From Rotaria sordida (lineage: Eukaryota; Rotifera; Eurotatoria; Philodinida; Philodinidae): a stretch of DNA of 64,000 bases. Below are positions 38,246 through 51,645 of this stretch, piece by piece. The stretch lies in NCBI GenBank assembly GCA_905250125.1, contig CAJNOL010000981.1:1-64000 (forward strand), in the 5' to 3' direction. A program made the translations under genes and the position numbers. Every line of letters begins with the position of its first letter. The stretch's first letter is position 1. The notes below the pieces were generated by a model. It saw only the letters and a program-made list of their open reading frames with translations, did not search any database and was not told where the DNA came from.

Positions 38246-39780
38246 ATGTCTCGTTCCTCAAAGAAACATGTACACTCAAAACAAAAGGTAAGAACTTTTA
38301 GTTCATTTAATAGTATAAAATTCTCTTAGAACAAAAAAAAAAAAAATTTTTTTTTTTTGTTTTTAAATGATTCAGAATATTCAAGTTGATCATGATGAAG
38401 ACAATAATAATAAAGTTATATTACATGATATAATTAATCAGTCAAATAAAAAGAAAAAGAAAAAAAGACGACGTAATTCAACATTAACAATAGATCATAC
38501 AATAGCATCAGTTAATAATAATATTGAAATAAATATTCAAACATCATTAACTGAAAATTGTATTATATATAGAAGTAAATGTCCATGTGATACACATTAT
38601 AATAAACAATTAATTGAACATAATTATGATTTACCAGTTGATAAATTATTTGATTTAATATTTGGTTCAAATGAATTTGTTCGAACATATCGAAAAGCTC
38701 AACATTTCTTTGGTTAATATTTTAAATAGGATTATTTCTAAAATTTTTTGTTTTTTTTTTACTTTTGTATTATATTTAGATCAGACAGAAACTGAATGGT
38801 TAATAAATGAAGAAACAAATTATTATGAACGAATACTTGATTATAAAGTACCATTTGAAACTCGATTACTTGGTAAAAGCACAATTATTACACGTGAAAA
38901 ACAAGTTAGAATTTTTGTTTTTCAAAATTTTTGTTTAAATTTAATTAAATATTTATTTGAAAATAAAAAATTTAGACACGTTTTCATCATGTGCCTGGTT
39001 CTCATTATGTAGTCGAAACTGAAGTGTGTAATCAAGGTATTAAATTTAGTGATACATTTGCACTTATTATACGTTTTTGTCTTATTCAAATATCATCAAC
39101 AACATCTAATCTACTTGTAACTGCTCGAATTCATTATATTAAAACAGTTAATGGTTTTATAAAACGTTTGTTTATGATTTTTATTTAAATTATTAATTTC
39201 TTTAGAATATATTTTTTTTTTAAATCTTTATCATTAGAATTTATTGAACGAAATGCTTTTTCAGCATCACAAGATGGTTTAAAAGATTTAAGTATGAAAA
39301 TAAAATTTATTTGATCGAAGTAAAAGAAAAACATATGATTTATTTATTTATTATAGATGTTCGTCTTAATACTCTTCAAAATTCTTCTATGGGTAAATAC
39401 GAAAAACAAAGAAGAAGAACTTATATGTATTTTTAATTCTTTCTATTTTTTTAAAGACAAACATTGTTTGACTAATGGTGAAGTAACATTAGCAAAATCT
39501 ATTATCGATCATGTTCGTCGTATCAGTCAACCTGATATACATTCTGTACATCAACCATTATCTAATAATAATACAAATATAGGAAGTTCTTATGAAGATA
39601 AATTTATGTATATTCTTATATTCTTGTATGAAATAAATTTTATTTTTAAATTAAATTAAAATTTATATTGTTTTTATTTTTAGGGTTGGTATTCTTTCTA
39701 TAATACATATTTATTTATATTATAAACTTACACATACAGATTATCTACTTGATAAATTAACTAATTTATTAAAGATGTAA
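38246..39780 (+). CDS. GRAMD1-like: Aster/GRAMD1-like protein with VASt domain but no GRAM domain
   Basis: VASt domains of Aster (GRAMD1) proteins bind sterol and carry it from the plasma membrane to the ER. The eight exons are 38246-38287, 38376-38712, 38780-38904, 38976-39165, 39238-39291, 39357-39392, 39457-39607 and 39684-39780. All are in phase, for 343 aa. Residues 1-60 are a basic leader with a KKKKKKRRR cluster. The VASt domain (about 110-260) is recognisable from DLPVDKLFDLIFGSNEFVRT, YERILDYKVPF, TIITREKQ, GIKFSDTFALIIRFCL and the closing FIKRQFIERNAFSASQDGL. A short hydrophobic segment MVGILSIIHIYLYY near the C-terminus could be the ER anchor, though it is shorter than usual. Animal Asters carry a GRAM domain before VASt; none is present here or just upstream. 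A poly(A) signal AATAAA lies at 39842-39847. The exon 1 start is the weakest part, being only 14 codons. Confidence 0.85.
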
Positions 39781-39841
39781 AATGAATCTCTTGGTTATCA
39801 AAAAAAAAAAAAATTATTTTTCTATTTGTTTATTTATTGAA

Positions 39842-39847
39842 AATAAA
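39842..39847 (+). terminator. Poly(A) signal of the Aster-like gene
   Basis: AATAAA about 62 nt after the stop codon at 39780; this is the expected spacing for a polyadenylation signal. Confidence 0.45.
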
Positions 39848-42560
39848 CGAGCAAAGAAATTGTTTATTACATTTCATCAACATTCCAAAGGAATGATCAT
39901 TTATTCTTTTTTTTTTTTTGTTTAAGAAAAATCCTAGACAATGCTTTTAGCTTTTGAAGAGTACCGAAAGGCTCTGTTTATTAAAACGCATGACATTTTT
40001 GATTACATATTTTTGTTTTTTTTTACTCCTTTTTCATAGAAAACAAAATCATTATAGCATAAGCGAATAAACCACAGTACGACATAAGATTGGAAGTGAA
40101 ACCTTTTTATGCCGATGCAAAGCACTGTATAGTAATTCCTCGCGTCTTGTTTTTTTCTTCCTCGACACACAAGTCGCAATTGCTCTTTTGTTGCGCAATT
40201 ATCTAAAGGTCACAGAGTTGTACGATTTTCATGCGCATGTTATTACAATATTCTATGTTCTTATATGATCAAATTTTTTTGTTGAAACTCCAATTTCAAC
40301 GGTAACAGTGAGTGTTCATCAGATAGAATGTTACTGTCATCTTTCGAAGATCTTGTTAACATTTGTATTCTATTTTCTCTTAGTAATAGAGAATCAGAAT
40401 GAATTGAAGATTAAAAATGAATGAAAACTTAATCAAGAACTTTCGTGCACAAGAGTACTATGAATTTTATGGGTATTTGATATAGCATTTATTGATTTTC
40501 AATTAGTACAAAGGTCGATTGGTTTTGTAATAATTGATTTGTGTTATATATAATTAAACATGCATTAAACTCATCATTCTACTTTCTATGATATAGAAAC
40601 ATGTTTTTTTTTTGCTAAATTTGGCATTTCAACTAATTCAGAAGTTTTATAATTTCATAAACGATGAGTCTAGTTTAGGAATATGCTTCACAGCACGGGC
40701 TTCGCCTGTATCCCGTCCTAGTTTTAGACATTACTTGTAATAGCATTAATTGAAAATAACTTAAATAATCAGAACTTAATGATGTAGTATACAATTGTAT
40801 TCTTAATACAACAATATTCATTATTCTATATTGATACATTTTTATTCACATATAGAAATGGATGATAAATTTATTGTTTATCATGTTTGATATTTTCTCA
40901 AGCAGACAGCAAAAGAATTATTGTTAATAAATCAAACGTATGTTATCTATGTAACAATAATTATTTCGACACCATCTAACATATGTTTTAATAGTAAAAC
41001 ATGACAATTTTTTTTCCTATGATTTATTTTGACACATTTGTAATATGTTTATTACTGTCACTGAGATTGGAAATATTTTTACATAAATTAATAAAATAAA
41101 AATACAAGATGAAAGTGAAGAGCTTATTAATAATCTTTGATTATAAAATATTATCTAACTATTTACAAGTAAAATTAATTCATTATTTTTATATATCTAA
41201 TTCGACTTTGAAGAATGATTATTTAACCTTGTAGAAATTAGTTGGTATCGAACTATGTTGAATAAAAGCAGAAATGTGTCTTTTTTTTTGTAATTCATTG
41301 TAAATTATTAATAGATCAGATGTTAACACATCTTTGTTTTTTTTTTAGCATATTAATATTCTATACTTTCTAATTCCATCTTGAAGTTATCTCATTTGAA
41401 ATGCTTGAATAAATCAATATAAAAAAGCTCTATGTGATTCAATGCAGAACAAGTAAAGTCAAATGAATAAATTAAACTATTGTAATCTACTGAATGTATA
41501 TTTTTAATTCTCATAAAATATCTCTTATCATTAGTATACAATGATATCATTATTGATTTTAATCTTTCAAGTTTTATATAATACAAGTTTTTATTTAAGC
41601 CTCGAAAGATGACGATAATTTAGTTTGAATACTTTTATGCTTGATTCATTTCTAATTTCCTTATTAACTTTCTTTTTGAATTATTTATAGTAAAACAACA
41701 AAATTAAAACATAAAATATCAGTACCTGATGCACGTATATGTCAAGTAGTTAGAAGTTATATTCATTAAAGCTGTTTTAATGTTTCACACTACAAATCAG
41801 AGAAGAGATCATATTCTTTATGATAATATGACATTCTATCGGACTTCTTCTAAGCTAATCAGTTTTTTTTTCCGATTGTTTTCGTAAACAGGAAAAGAAG
41901 ATCATGTTATTCATCTGTTATTAACTTTATTGAACTCTTTGATCTTAGTATTTCTAAGAGACTGATCTAAAACCAAATGCATCTGTTAACATAACATATA
42001 GAACATAAAAAAAAAGAAAAAAGCTGAGAATATAAACACAATCTTGATGATGATCTATTATGATAGAAACTATATGAAAAAGAAAACACGATGAACGAGA
42101 TGAATTTCAAAAGAATGACTGCAATAGAATGTCTTTTTGAAAATTCAGCATATTATTTAATATTTTCGCCATCGATATAATCACTACTAAGTCGGATGAA
42201 CTATAGTTTGACAACTTGTTTAACATCCGCTGTAATACAATTACATGTAACACAATTCGTTAAAACGGTAAAGATATTGAATTAATTTTTGTTTTTCATT
42301 CTTGTCACTTGAAACGATTCACATTTAGCTATAATTTCTGGAATAACAGATAACCATTCGAAGGGTTTATCAAATTTATTTAGATATTTTATCATACATC
42401 ATTGAGTGAATGTTTATTATACGCGAAAATGAAATTCTAATTCTTTTTTATTTTGTTGTTTTTTTTTGCAAAGATAAACTCGAGTAACGTGTAAAAATCG
42501 TTAGATTATGTAAGATACTGGAAATGCGAAATTAAATTAGAAGTTTATTTGTTTCTTTTC

Positions 42561-42951
42561 TTTATATATATTTAGGTAGAGTGGGACGGGTTAATCAAGA
42601 ATATATGTGTTTTCAATTTTTCCAGATGAACTACTTTTTCTGAAAAAAACAGGTCAATTTTCGATTGTTTTTGATCTGCTTTAGATTTTAAAATTATTTG
42701 TTTTAGACTTAACATGAAAAATGAAATCTAGAAAACTAATTCGTAGATGAATGTCCTAGATTCGTTTTTTTCACGCTAAATCTCAAACAAGCATTTTTGC
42801 AATTTAAAGGAAATTTAAAAAATCGAAAATCGATCTGTTTTGCAACAAAAGCAGGCCATCTGAAAAAAATGAAAATTTTCCTCTAAGAAAGACATTAAAA
42901 ATGTATACCTTCTTGATCAACCTATTGCACTCTATCTAACCATATATAAAG
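42561..42951. repeat. Foldback MITE
   Basis: Left TAGGTAGAGTGGGACGGGTT with TTAATCAAGA pairs with right TCTTGATCAACCTATTGCAC ending TCTATCTAACC. CTTTATATATA and TATATAAAG extend the symmetry into the flanks. The arms also share CAATTTTTCCAGATG against CATCTGAAAAAAATG. No coding capacity. Confidence 0.7.
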
Positions 42952-44020
42952 AAAAGAAAAAAACCTTCTGCTAGAATTTTTGTATTTCCAGCACCTGAGA
43001 TATATACAGAAATTCAAATGAAGATTTTAATTTGAACAATCTTTTATATAACGAAAAATCAAATGTTCGTAGGTACGTGAGAATTACGCATTATTTTATT
43101 CCTCTGTGCACATGATGGATTTTAATCTCATGAAAGTTTAATAACGTTAAAAAAAAACCTAATTCGTATTGACAAGCTGTCAGTATCTTAATAATTAATG
43201 CTCACACAAGATTTTCATCAAGTCCCTCGAGATACCTTTTGTTTCGTCTACATATCATATTGTTTTCTCTAGAGTCTAGTGTTCAATTAGTATGATTTAT
43301 ACAATACAATGTTACATGAATTTACATAAAACGATATCATGTACACATTTAGTTATTTCATAAACGAACTTGTTAAACGTCCACTAAAAAAACAAGGCAT
43401 ACTGGTTGTTGACATAAGTTGTTGCATACAATTATTACTAACATCTGTTCGTGATTTTAGTTTTTTTTTTATGATTCTAAACAAGAAGAAAATCGAATCA
43501 AGGTACTTTTTTTTAATGAAAATAAAATAGTTATAATTGAAAAATTAAGTATCTATTGTTCATATAATGTGTTTCTGAGAATCTTCCATTTATATATAGA
43601 TTATTTGAAAAAAAAAAGTTTGTTTTCATATTATTTTGATACAATGGCACGTTTACAATAAATCAATATTGTTTGAGCTCCGATTTCCTTTGTTTTGTTG
43701 GTAAATTATAGGAGTAGGATCGATGTAACCAATGGTGTGAATTGCTTTGTTTATCATGTTTTATTCTTTTTTTTTTTTTGTTTTGTTAATGTGTCGTTTG
43801 TCATCTGTTGAAAAATAGGATCTATATGGTAAAAGAAACAGAAAAACTTTTTGTACTGTATTACTCTATGATAATATTTAGAAATCAATGGAGAATTATT
43901 GAAATAATTATTCATATAGACATTTCGTTGAATGTATTTAGGTATTAAAATAGATATTTTAGATTTACTTATGAAAAGAATTTTTAATTCTGATCAAAAT
44001 TCGTTACATGTTTATATATT

Positions 44021-44063
44021 GAAAGAAAAGAAAAAAGAAAAGAAAAAGAAAAAGAAAAGAAAA
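44021..44063 (+). repeat. GAAA/GAAAAA purine tract
   Basis: Forty-three bases with only G and A apart from the end, a simple-sequence run of GAAAA-type units. It has no gene significance that I can see. Confidence 0.8.
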
Positions 44064-44714
44064 TGTTTGTCAACTATATGAAAAAGAACGCACTTATCAT
44101 CAGCCACAACAGTATAATCATAAAGGAAATGACGTCTAGCAAGAAAGAGAACGAACCATATGAATAATAGATCGAAAAAAAAAATCTATTATCGTTTAAG
44201 TCTAATGTTAATCTGTTTTCTACATTGAATCAAATGAAACTGTAATGACTGTACTTGATTGATAATATTTCACGTGAGTAGATCTCATTTTATCCTATTT
44301 ATCATAAATAATTGCCATTTAATGTTCTGTTTTTTTTCTTCTATAAGAACAACAAATAAAAACTTGACATAAAAATTTTTTGTTTAATATTTTCTAATGA
44401 ATTTATACAATATCATGGATATTAACTACAGCAGATATGATTTTTGATCATTTACAAAATATAGCTAGAAACCAATTATTCTCATTTTTTTTGTCATTTA
44501 ACGATAAACGACGTTATATTTTTCTTTTGGTTTTTTTGTTTATACGTATAAATAAACTATTGCAGACCTCGATGTCTGTTTTTTTGTAAAATATTCACAA
44601 AAATAACCAATGCAATGTCATTGTCACGTCACTTATTTCTCCTGATATGAGTACTCAGTTGTATTTTTTTTTTCTTTATATCTTTTATGTCACAACCCGC
44701 GTGATATAATAAGA

Positions 44715-46082
44715 CGTGTCCCAGATGTTCTGAAACGATTTTAGAATTCATCGATTTTATATTCAAAAAAAAAGAAAAAAGTAAAACTGTACAATTTTTG
44801 GTACACTATTGCACTTACTTTATACTAAATAAGTAAAATGTTTAAGGTCTAGAACTTTTTATTACAGTTCAAAAAAAAAATTATAACAATACTGTCATAT
44901 ACTTTTCTAATGAATTTTCTTAACCTTCTTAGTTAATATTATAAAATAAAAAGAAATATATATCAAATTATCATTATAATCGATTACTAATTTGAATCGT
45001 TCTGATATTTTATCTATCATTCGTTGACGTAAAAAAACAAATATTCAATTGTTTTCATGCCTTGTTCGAAGTTATTTTTTTTCCTTCAATATAATTACAT
45101 TACTACCTTCGTAATTTTTTTTTCCTTTTAATGCATCCAAAAGATTTTCTATAGGCAAAATTTTGATTAGTTTTGTCACTCAATATTCTGTTTTCATTCA
45201 AATGATACAAAAAACATATTTAACAGCATCGTTTCTTTATGATTTTAATCATCTTGAAAAGGTATGTTTTATCAATTATGTCGTTCTATAGCTGCTTGTT
45301 TTCTTACAAAATTATTCGAATGAATCTTGTACATCTACTATCAGTAGATATATGACAGCTGTCAATTGAAGAATGGAACTATTAGTTTCCATTATTAGTT
45401 GTTGTTTTTTTTTTGAAAGAACTAAAAGTAGTGTCACTAAATATCTAATTTTATCACTTCCAGGTCATATCACTTAACCGCATAAGTATATACCAAAATG
45501 GAGCTGTCGGAAAGTTAGAGCTAGGAGAAAATTAGCTGTTCAATAACTCAGCTCAAGTAGAAAAATAATTGGTCACTACAATTTATGCTCTCGAAAAAGA
45601 ACGGATCATTATAGCTGGTTGGGTCATATTAATCTGACTCGTAACTTATTTCGATGTAGACATATCTTTTCATGACAAGATAACAAGTAAATATAGAGCA
45701 ACAATGGGACATAGGAAATCACACCGTGAATAATTCTTTAGATGATGAACAAGAAAGAAAGACTCATCAAATAAGTTGAAAGAAAGGAATTTCATGACAG
45801 ATGATTAGTGACAAGAGGAAAAAATCAAAACCTAAGTGCATGAGTATAATCAACTAAATAAGGAGAAGAACTTTTAATAATCTCATTTATAGAGGATGTA
45901 GATCATGAAATGAATTCTCAGAAAAAGAAATTACTAAAATAATACACGATATTCATAGTAACAACTATATTTAGTACCCATTAGATAAAATAATTTTCTA
46001 AAGTTGCAGACAGTTATTTTTTTTTTTGCTGAATGTAAGAACGATAAATTCTAAAATCGTTTCAAAACTTCTAGAACACACT
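44715..46082. mobile_element. Candidate 1.37-kb DNA element bounded by 40-bp inverted repeats
   Basis: GTTCTGAAACGATTTTAGAA at about 44733-44752 is matched in inverse at about 46047-46066 (TTCTAAAATCGTTTCAAAAC). The similarity extends over about 40 bp on each side, from GTGTCCCAGA at the left to TCTAGAACACAC at the right. The interior has no transposase I can recognise. I could not identify a clear target duplication, so the exact ends are uncertain. It ends about 150 bp before the alternative TM1 exon of the GPCR. Confidence 0.5.
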
Positions 46083-46236
46083 TTATAAACCAATGATGAG
46101 TAAAAACAAAGCAACGATATTATAAATAATGATACGACAATTAAATATCATAAGAAAATGGAATCAAAGAGCATTGTTAAAGTCAAATATTTGTTTTTTT
46201 TCTTTAAAAATTTCAGATATATGCTTATCTTACAGA

Positions 46237-46410
46237 ATGAATGGAATTAATATATATAAGAATACAACAGTGAAAAATGAGTTTAATAGCAATTTATCTT
46301 GGATTCGTATTGGTCTTCTTTCTACAATAATGTTTACCCTTGCTTTGGTTACTATTGTGGGTAATACAATTGTTATTTATGCTTTACGAACCGATCGTCA
46401 TTTGAGAACG
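46237..46410 (+). CDS. Second TM1 exon of an aminergic GPCR (alternative first exon or relic)
   Basis: This exon encodes 58 residues from an in-frame ATG at 46237; the frame is open from 46129. Two N-glycosylation sites (NTT, NLS) precede a TM1 helix with the GPCR motif GN (LALVTIVGNTIVIYALR), then TDRHLRT and a GTAATA donor in phase 0. TM1 exon 51646-51930 of the H1-like receptor also ends in RT at phase 0, and both can splice to exon 2 at 52423 (VGNLFILSLATADL). Loop 1 here has the same length as in vertebrate H1 receptors, whereas the proximal exon is three residues shorter. No TM2-TM7 exons follow between 46411 and 51645, so it is either an alternative, distal first exon or the remnant of a duplicated receptor. 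Expression is unknown. Confidence 0.65.
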
Positions 46411-46689
46411 GTAATATTATGAATGTCTTCTTTTTCTTTCATTTTGTATATCGAAATTCAATAATATTGTATTATTTATAAATGTTCGAGAAACATACTT
46501 TAATATAGCATTTTTTATGAAAACTAAAAAATCAATTCTTTTATGAAAGAATAAATTCAATAAAACCTTTCTTATGCGAAGAAACATTGCCCCCCCCCCC
46601 CCCATTCTGTTTCTCCCAGATGGTGTGTTCGATCGAGCAGAACATTTGTTGAGAGGCACTAGACACTGTTTGAAGTGGGCATATGTTTA

Positions 46690-47090
46690 TTTTTTGTCAT
46701 TCGAATAAACAAGACAAAATATCGAAGGTATCTTAAGAAATACCGTTTCTTTTTTGAAAGAGCTACCAAAAATGAACATTTTTTGAAAGAAAAAGCAATA
46801 TCCATCCCAAGCAGTGTATAGTATATGGGGGAAAAGTTTCAATTCGATCAGATATACTAGACTAAAGAAACAGGGGTGTTTCTGCATTGATTTTCATGAA
46901 AAAGTTGTTTTGACAAAAAAACGCGATTCGCTATTTTCGTTACGTAAATTTCATTTTTTTGACGTTTAAAGGCAATTTTTCAATCCCAAAATGTACTCAA
47001 TAGATAGATACTACTTCAGACTATATAATAGCCATTAAAAAAAATAAAAATTTTAAGTCACAAAAGAATAAGGGTACCCTTAAATGTTAG
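46690..47090 (-). repeat. Dispersed repeat, copy 2
   Basis: Read on the minus strand, this matches 31565-31995 in order and orientation. It starts GGGTACCCTTATTC, then TGGCTATTATATAGTCTGAA, CTATCTATTGAG and TTTACGTAACG. It continues to TTTTTGGTAGCTCTTTCAAA. Copies about 15 kb apart in opposite orientation show a mobile or once-mobile family. No protein is encoded. Confidence 0.75.
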
Positions 47091-47171
47091 TAGGATATTT
47101 CATAGTGTCTTTACCTACAAAATATACAAATGTTTTCAGAGCACATAAAACTTTCATAATTTGTAGGCATT

Positions 47172-47742
47172 ATTGATCTAAATAAAGGTCCGCATCGAAA
47201 TTAAAGAAGGCTACATGTAATCTTAGAAAAAAGTCAACAACAATTAGCGACATGCAAGTTTTCATTAATCGTAAGAGAAGAACTTCGAATGTCGTCTTTT
47301 TGTCTAATACTATATAACACAAAACTAGTTAAAAACCTATTATCTTCGCAAAATATTGAAAAAAAATCTTCATGAAAACGTTGTTCTTTTTCCATGTAAT
47401 TTTGATTTTAACATGTGTTTCAGCTAGAGAGAATTCAGGTGATTATGTTCTCAAATTTTAATATTAAGCTAACGAAATCAGCGTATCTATTCGATCTAAT
47501 TCTATAGAATTCTTTTGACTTTTTAGCAAATTTCCTTGAAACATTTTTTGAATGTTTTGCAAAGATGATAGATTTTAAAATAATGTTGTCTTATATAATA
47601 TCAGACAAAAAAGACGACATTCGAAGTTCTTCTCTTTCGACTACTGAAAGCATATATGTCGTTAACTGTTACCATTGCCGATTGATTAAGATTATATCCA
47701 GCCCTCTTTAATATTGATGCGAACATTAATCTAATTAGTTCA
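47172..47742. repeat. Foldback element
   Basis: The outer arms pair GTCCGCATCGAAATTAAAGA (left) with TCTTTAATATTGATGCGAAC (right), and the inner arms pair AAGAACTTCGAATGTCGTCT with AGACGACATTCGAAGTTCTT exactly. The loop of about 270 bp is AT-rich. No coding capacity. Confidence 0.75.
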
Positions 47743-50700
47743 ATTGTTCGAATCTTATTAAATGTGTATTAATAGAATTGTCTATGAATAGCATTACAAT
47801 AAAAACCGAAATATCTCCTCATCAGCTGCATCAAATAGGCTGATTCTTTCATTGATAATTGAAGTTTATTCAAAGTTTTTTTTTTTCTATACCGATAATG
47901 TAAACAGATATTGTTAGAATCATGAAAACAATTTTATCTATTATCATACCCATTAAACTGCAATCGGACATGAATATCTGCATTGAAACTAATTTAATCT
48001 ATGAAACACTTCATATATTTTTTTCTTACTTGACAATAGTATTATTTTACATTATCCTTATGACGAAAAAAAAAAATTTTTAAATAAACTTCTATCATCA
48101 ATAAAAAAAGTCAACCCACTCGAGCGATTCGAAATGCATATATATCAATTTTTTTATTGTTGTGCTATTTTTATGGCTCACTACCCTGTATATTTTGATT
48201 ATTTATGGCTTTGGATACAACATATTGTTGTTTTTAAAATGTTTTCAGTAGTACATTAATAAAGATCAAGTAGCACTCACTGAGATAAATTAAGTACTCT
48301 TGTGTGAATTCCCAAAATACCCTCTAATAACTGAAATATTTACACATTTTTTTGACATAGCTTCTTTCATATTATAGAACATTTTAATATAAAATCAAAT
48401 AAATACATGAATAACTTTTTATTTTTTCATCAATGATATATGAAGTACGACATCAGTCTTCATTATGCTGACATGAAATATTTTCCGAACTGTATGAAAC
48501 TTCTAGGATTTGTACACTTTGTTGATCTAATCTTATTCATAAGATCAATTTTCTAAATTTCATTAATAAAATACATATATGAAAAAGATGATATGTGATA
48601 TGTCTTTGTGTATACTCTTTTAAATTATAGGTATAACGTATTAATTATATTTACATAACATTTGTATATTCTGATTGCTTCTAAACCTTCGCTACTTTTT
48701 AACTATAACATATTATGCTTTTCTTAACATATGGCCTTTTATGATTATTTTACTGATATCACACACTTCCTAAGGCACAAGATGTACTGGTAAGCTAAAA
48801 AATAACTTTCGAAAAATTTTAATTCATGAGCACAGGTCGTAGAGAGAGTTTTGAAGAGTTATCGATTGCTCTATACATTGTACATTAGATTTGAACTATC
48901 GTTTTTCTAACTTAAGAAAATGTAAAACAAAGAAAGATAGTAAAAGATCTCATTTTTTTAATGTACAAAAAAAAAGGAAAATATGTCAATCTTATATACA
49001 TTTTAATCTTGCCAGAAATTTTTCTAGTGTTATAACTTCCCACGTTTATAAACTTTCCTATATATTTATGTTTTTATTCGATACTATATTTAGATGATAA
49101 TGCAATATAATTCTGAATAAATATGAATTATTAATGATGCTATATTTATGTCAACTTATAGCGTTCTATGTATGTTATAATTTGTTTTTCGACCTTTCAA
49201 CTTTTGTCTTTTTGTTTTTTGTGCACTCTACTTCGAGCTTTTTTTAGTTTATATTTACATACATTTAGTGATACTTAATATTCAAGAAGTATTATTTAAG
49301 AAAGACATTACTCTTAGCTTTGTATCGAAGTCCATTTTTAATTAATAGATATGAATATGTTTATATTTAAATTATAGATAAGCTAGTTTGAATGAATTGA
49401 AAGCTTATGATGATCGGAAATAGATGTAAAAAAAATTAACAAATTTATAATATTTTTCGATGAAGATGATTGAACAAAAAGTGAAAGTTTGGGCACATCG
49501 ATAATCGATTAAAATATCGAAATCATCAATGATCTTTTTAAGCATATTTTGTTATCTTTAAATCTGTACGTTGAGACAAAAATTTGAACTAGATAAACAT
49601 CTAGGCTTATCATCATACTAAGAGTGTAGGAGTGAATCTAAATTTCATACAATTTGGAAATATTCGATGTAAATGTAATGAAGAATGATAACACACCTCA
49701 TAAATTATTGATGAAAAACAGGAGATTATTTTCACCTTTTCTACGTGATTTTATATTAAAATGTCCTATAATATAAACACAATTATGTCAAAAACTATGT
49801 AAACATTTCAGCTATTAGAAGACATATTGAGAAAAATAAACAGTATATTTACTGCTAAAATTAGTATCTTTTTCTGTCAAGAAGGGATTTTTCATCATTT
49901 TCTATCTCACATTTTGTCAGATCAAAAAACGATAGCTCGTGTCTAATATTGCGTATAATAAAACAATCAATTCTCTACATAGCTTTATGCGCATGAATTT
50001 TATTTGTCTCAACACTTTATTGATTCAGGAATGCTTAACTTGCCTTAGAAAATGTTTCATAGCATTCATTAATGTACCGCGGGAAATATTTTAAAAACCG
50101 TAGTACGTTATACATAAGACTATGAACAATTAGAATTCGAAAAGTTAGAGTATTTTCGATTGTATCAAAATTTGGTCGGTTCTACATGAAATTAAGCTAT
50201 GTACTTATTGATGAAATATAAGGAATATACTTTCTGGATCTGATTTGCCTGAGATTTCATTCATTGTATTTGTGTCAATTCTAGCTACTACTTATTTTAA
50301 CATAAGAATGAAGCAATGATGTTTAAAGTAACATAAGAAATATGCACGAATCAATTATGAATTGACTGAAAACCATTATGTATATATACATGACCTGTTC
50401 TGAAGAGATTAAAATAATACTTGCACTAAAGAAAAGAATGACAGATTTAAGAACAAGAAATTTTTTAAAAAGAAATGCAATTTTCTTGAAAAATTGTTTC
50501 TTAAATCACGACAAATTAGCTTATTGCCGAAAAGTAGATAATAGTAGTTTACTTAAGGTTTGAAATTATTTTTTTGTATAAAATCATATACTAAAATATC
50601 TTATTTAACATATGAATCTTATAATTACCAATGACATCAATTCGAATACTTTATAAGAAAATATCATTGATATATATATTCATTACAAGATTATCTATAT

Positions 50701-51645
50701 AAAATTATTATTAATATTAAAATAGATCTATTAACAAAAGAACAAAAACATTAGTAATACTTAATCATCTTTTAATAAAACTTACTTAGTATTGAAATCT
50801 ATTCAACGATTTGATTGTAATTATTTGTACTACGTCATTGAAAGTTTTCCATTGATTTCCTATGTCTGCATTCAGTAAATACGTACTAGAGTTTCCGAAT
50901 AAATTTTGTCTATATATTTCTATCGATTTGTTAGTCGAAAAAATATTCCATTGATGTTTTATAGAATCAATTTAATCAAATAAGTATTAAGAAAAGAACA
51001 AAAAAAAAGAAATCAAATGAATGAAAACGAGAAGACAAACGGGAAATCGACAATTCTACAATACAAATAATGTAACTCTTTACACATCTGCGTAGGTTGT
51101 TTGTCACTAATGAATAATTACATACGTAAAAAAAAGAAAGACAAAAATTATTAAGTCTAAAAAAAGAAAGTAAACAAAAACATTTATGAATATTTGTTCT
51201 GTTTCCATCTTTTCTTTTTTGTTAAGATGGAAACCATATTGAAAATAACAAACTTTGTCACAACCTATACATTTGAGTTTGTTCTATATGTATTTTCAAC
51301 AGATGAAATATTTAAAAAACTTGTATGTCATTAATTGCATTGGAAACTCTTAACCAAAATGCAAAATATAAAATTATTTTAATAGATATTAACCTCATTT
51401 GTTTAATTTATAGTCTAGACACTTCTTTTTTTCTATTGGTTTTAGTGTGACATTCACCACTTTCTCATTCAGCAAGCACGACAAATCTTTTTTTTTCCTA
51501 TTCTCATGTCATTTCTCTCTGGATACGATTCTATCGACAGTCATAGAATAGTGTGTGAATTTTATTCAATGAACATAATGTAATTAATTAGTTAAAATCA
51601 TTTTATTCATTATTATTCAATTGGTTTTTTTTTGTTTACTTATGA

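Larger units (their letters stand above)
39848..46236. other. Gene-poor, repeat-bearing intergenic stretch
   Basis: About 6.4 kb without a supported coding exon before the first GPCR exon. It contains a foldback at 42561-42951, a purine tract at 44021-44063 and an element bounded by inverted repeats at 44715-46082. The sequence CACGGGCTTCGCCTG near 40695 is unusually GC-rich for the region and can form a small hairpin; I cannot assign it. The frame at 43339-43530 has no domain. Confidence 0.5.
46411..51645. other. Interval between the two TM1 exons
   Basis: About 5.2 kb without another GPCR exon or other supported gene. It contains a C14 tract at 46590-46603, copy 2 of a dispersed repeat (46690-47090) and a foldback at 47172-47742. 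The rest is AT-rich with short spurious frames (48891-49097, 50378-50563). If the distal exon is used, this is intron 1; otherwise it is the promoter-side flank of the receptor. Confidence 0.5.
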
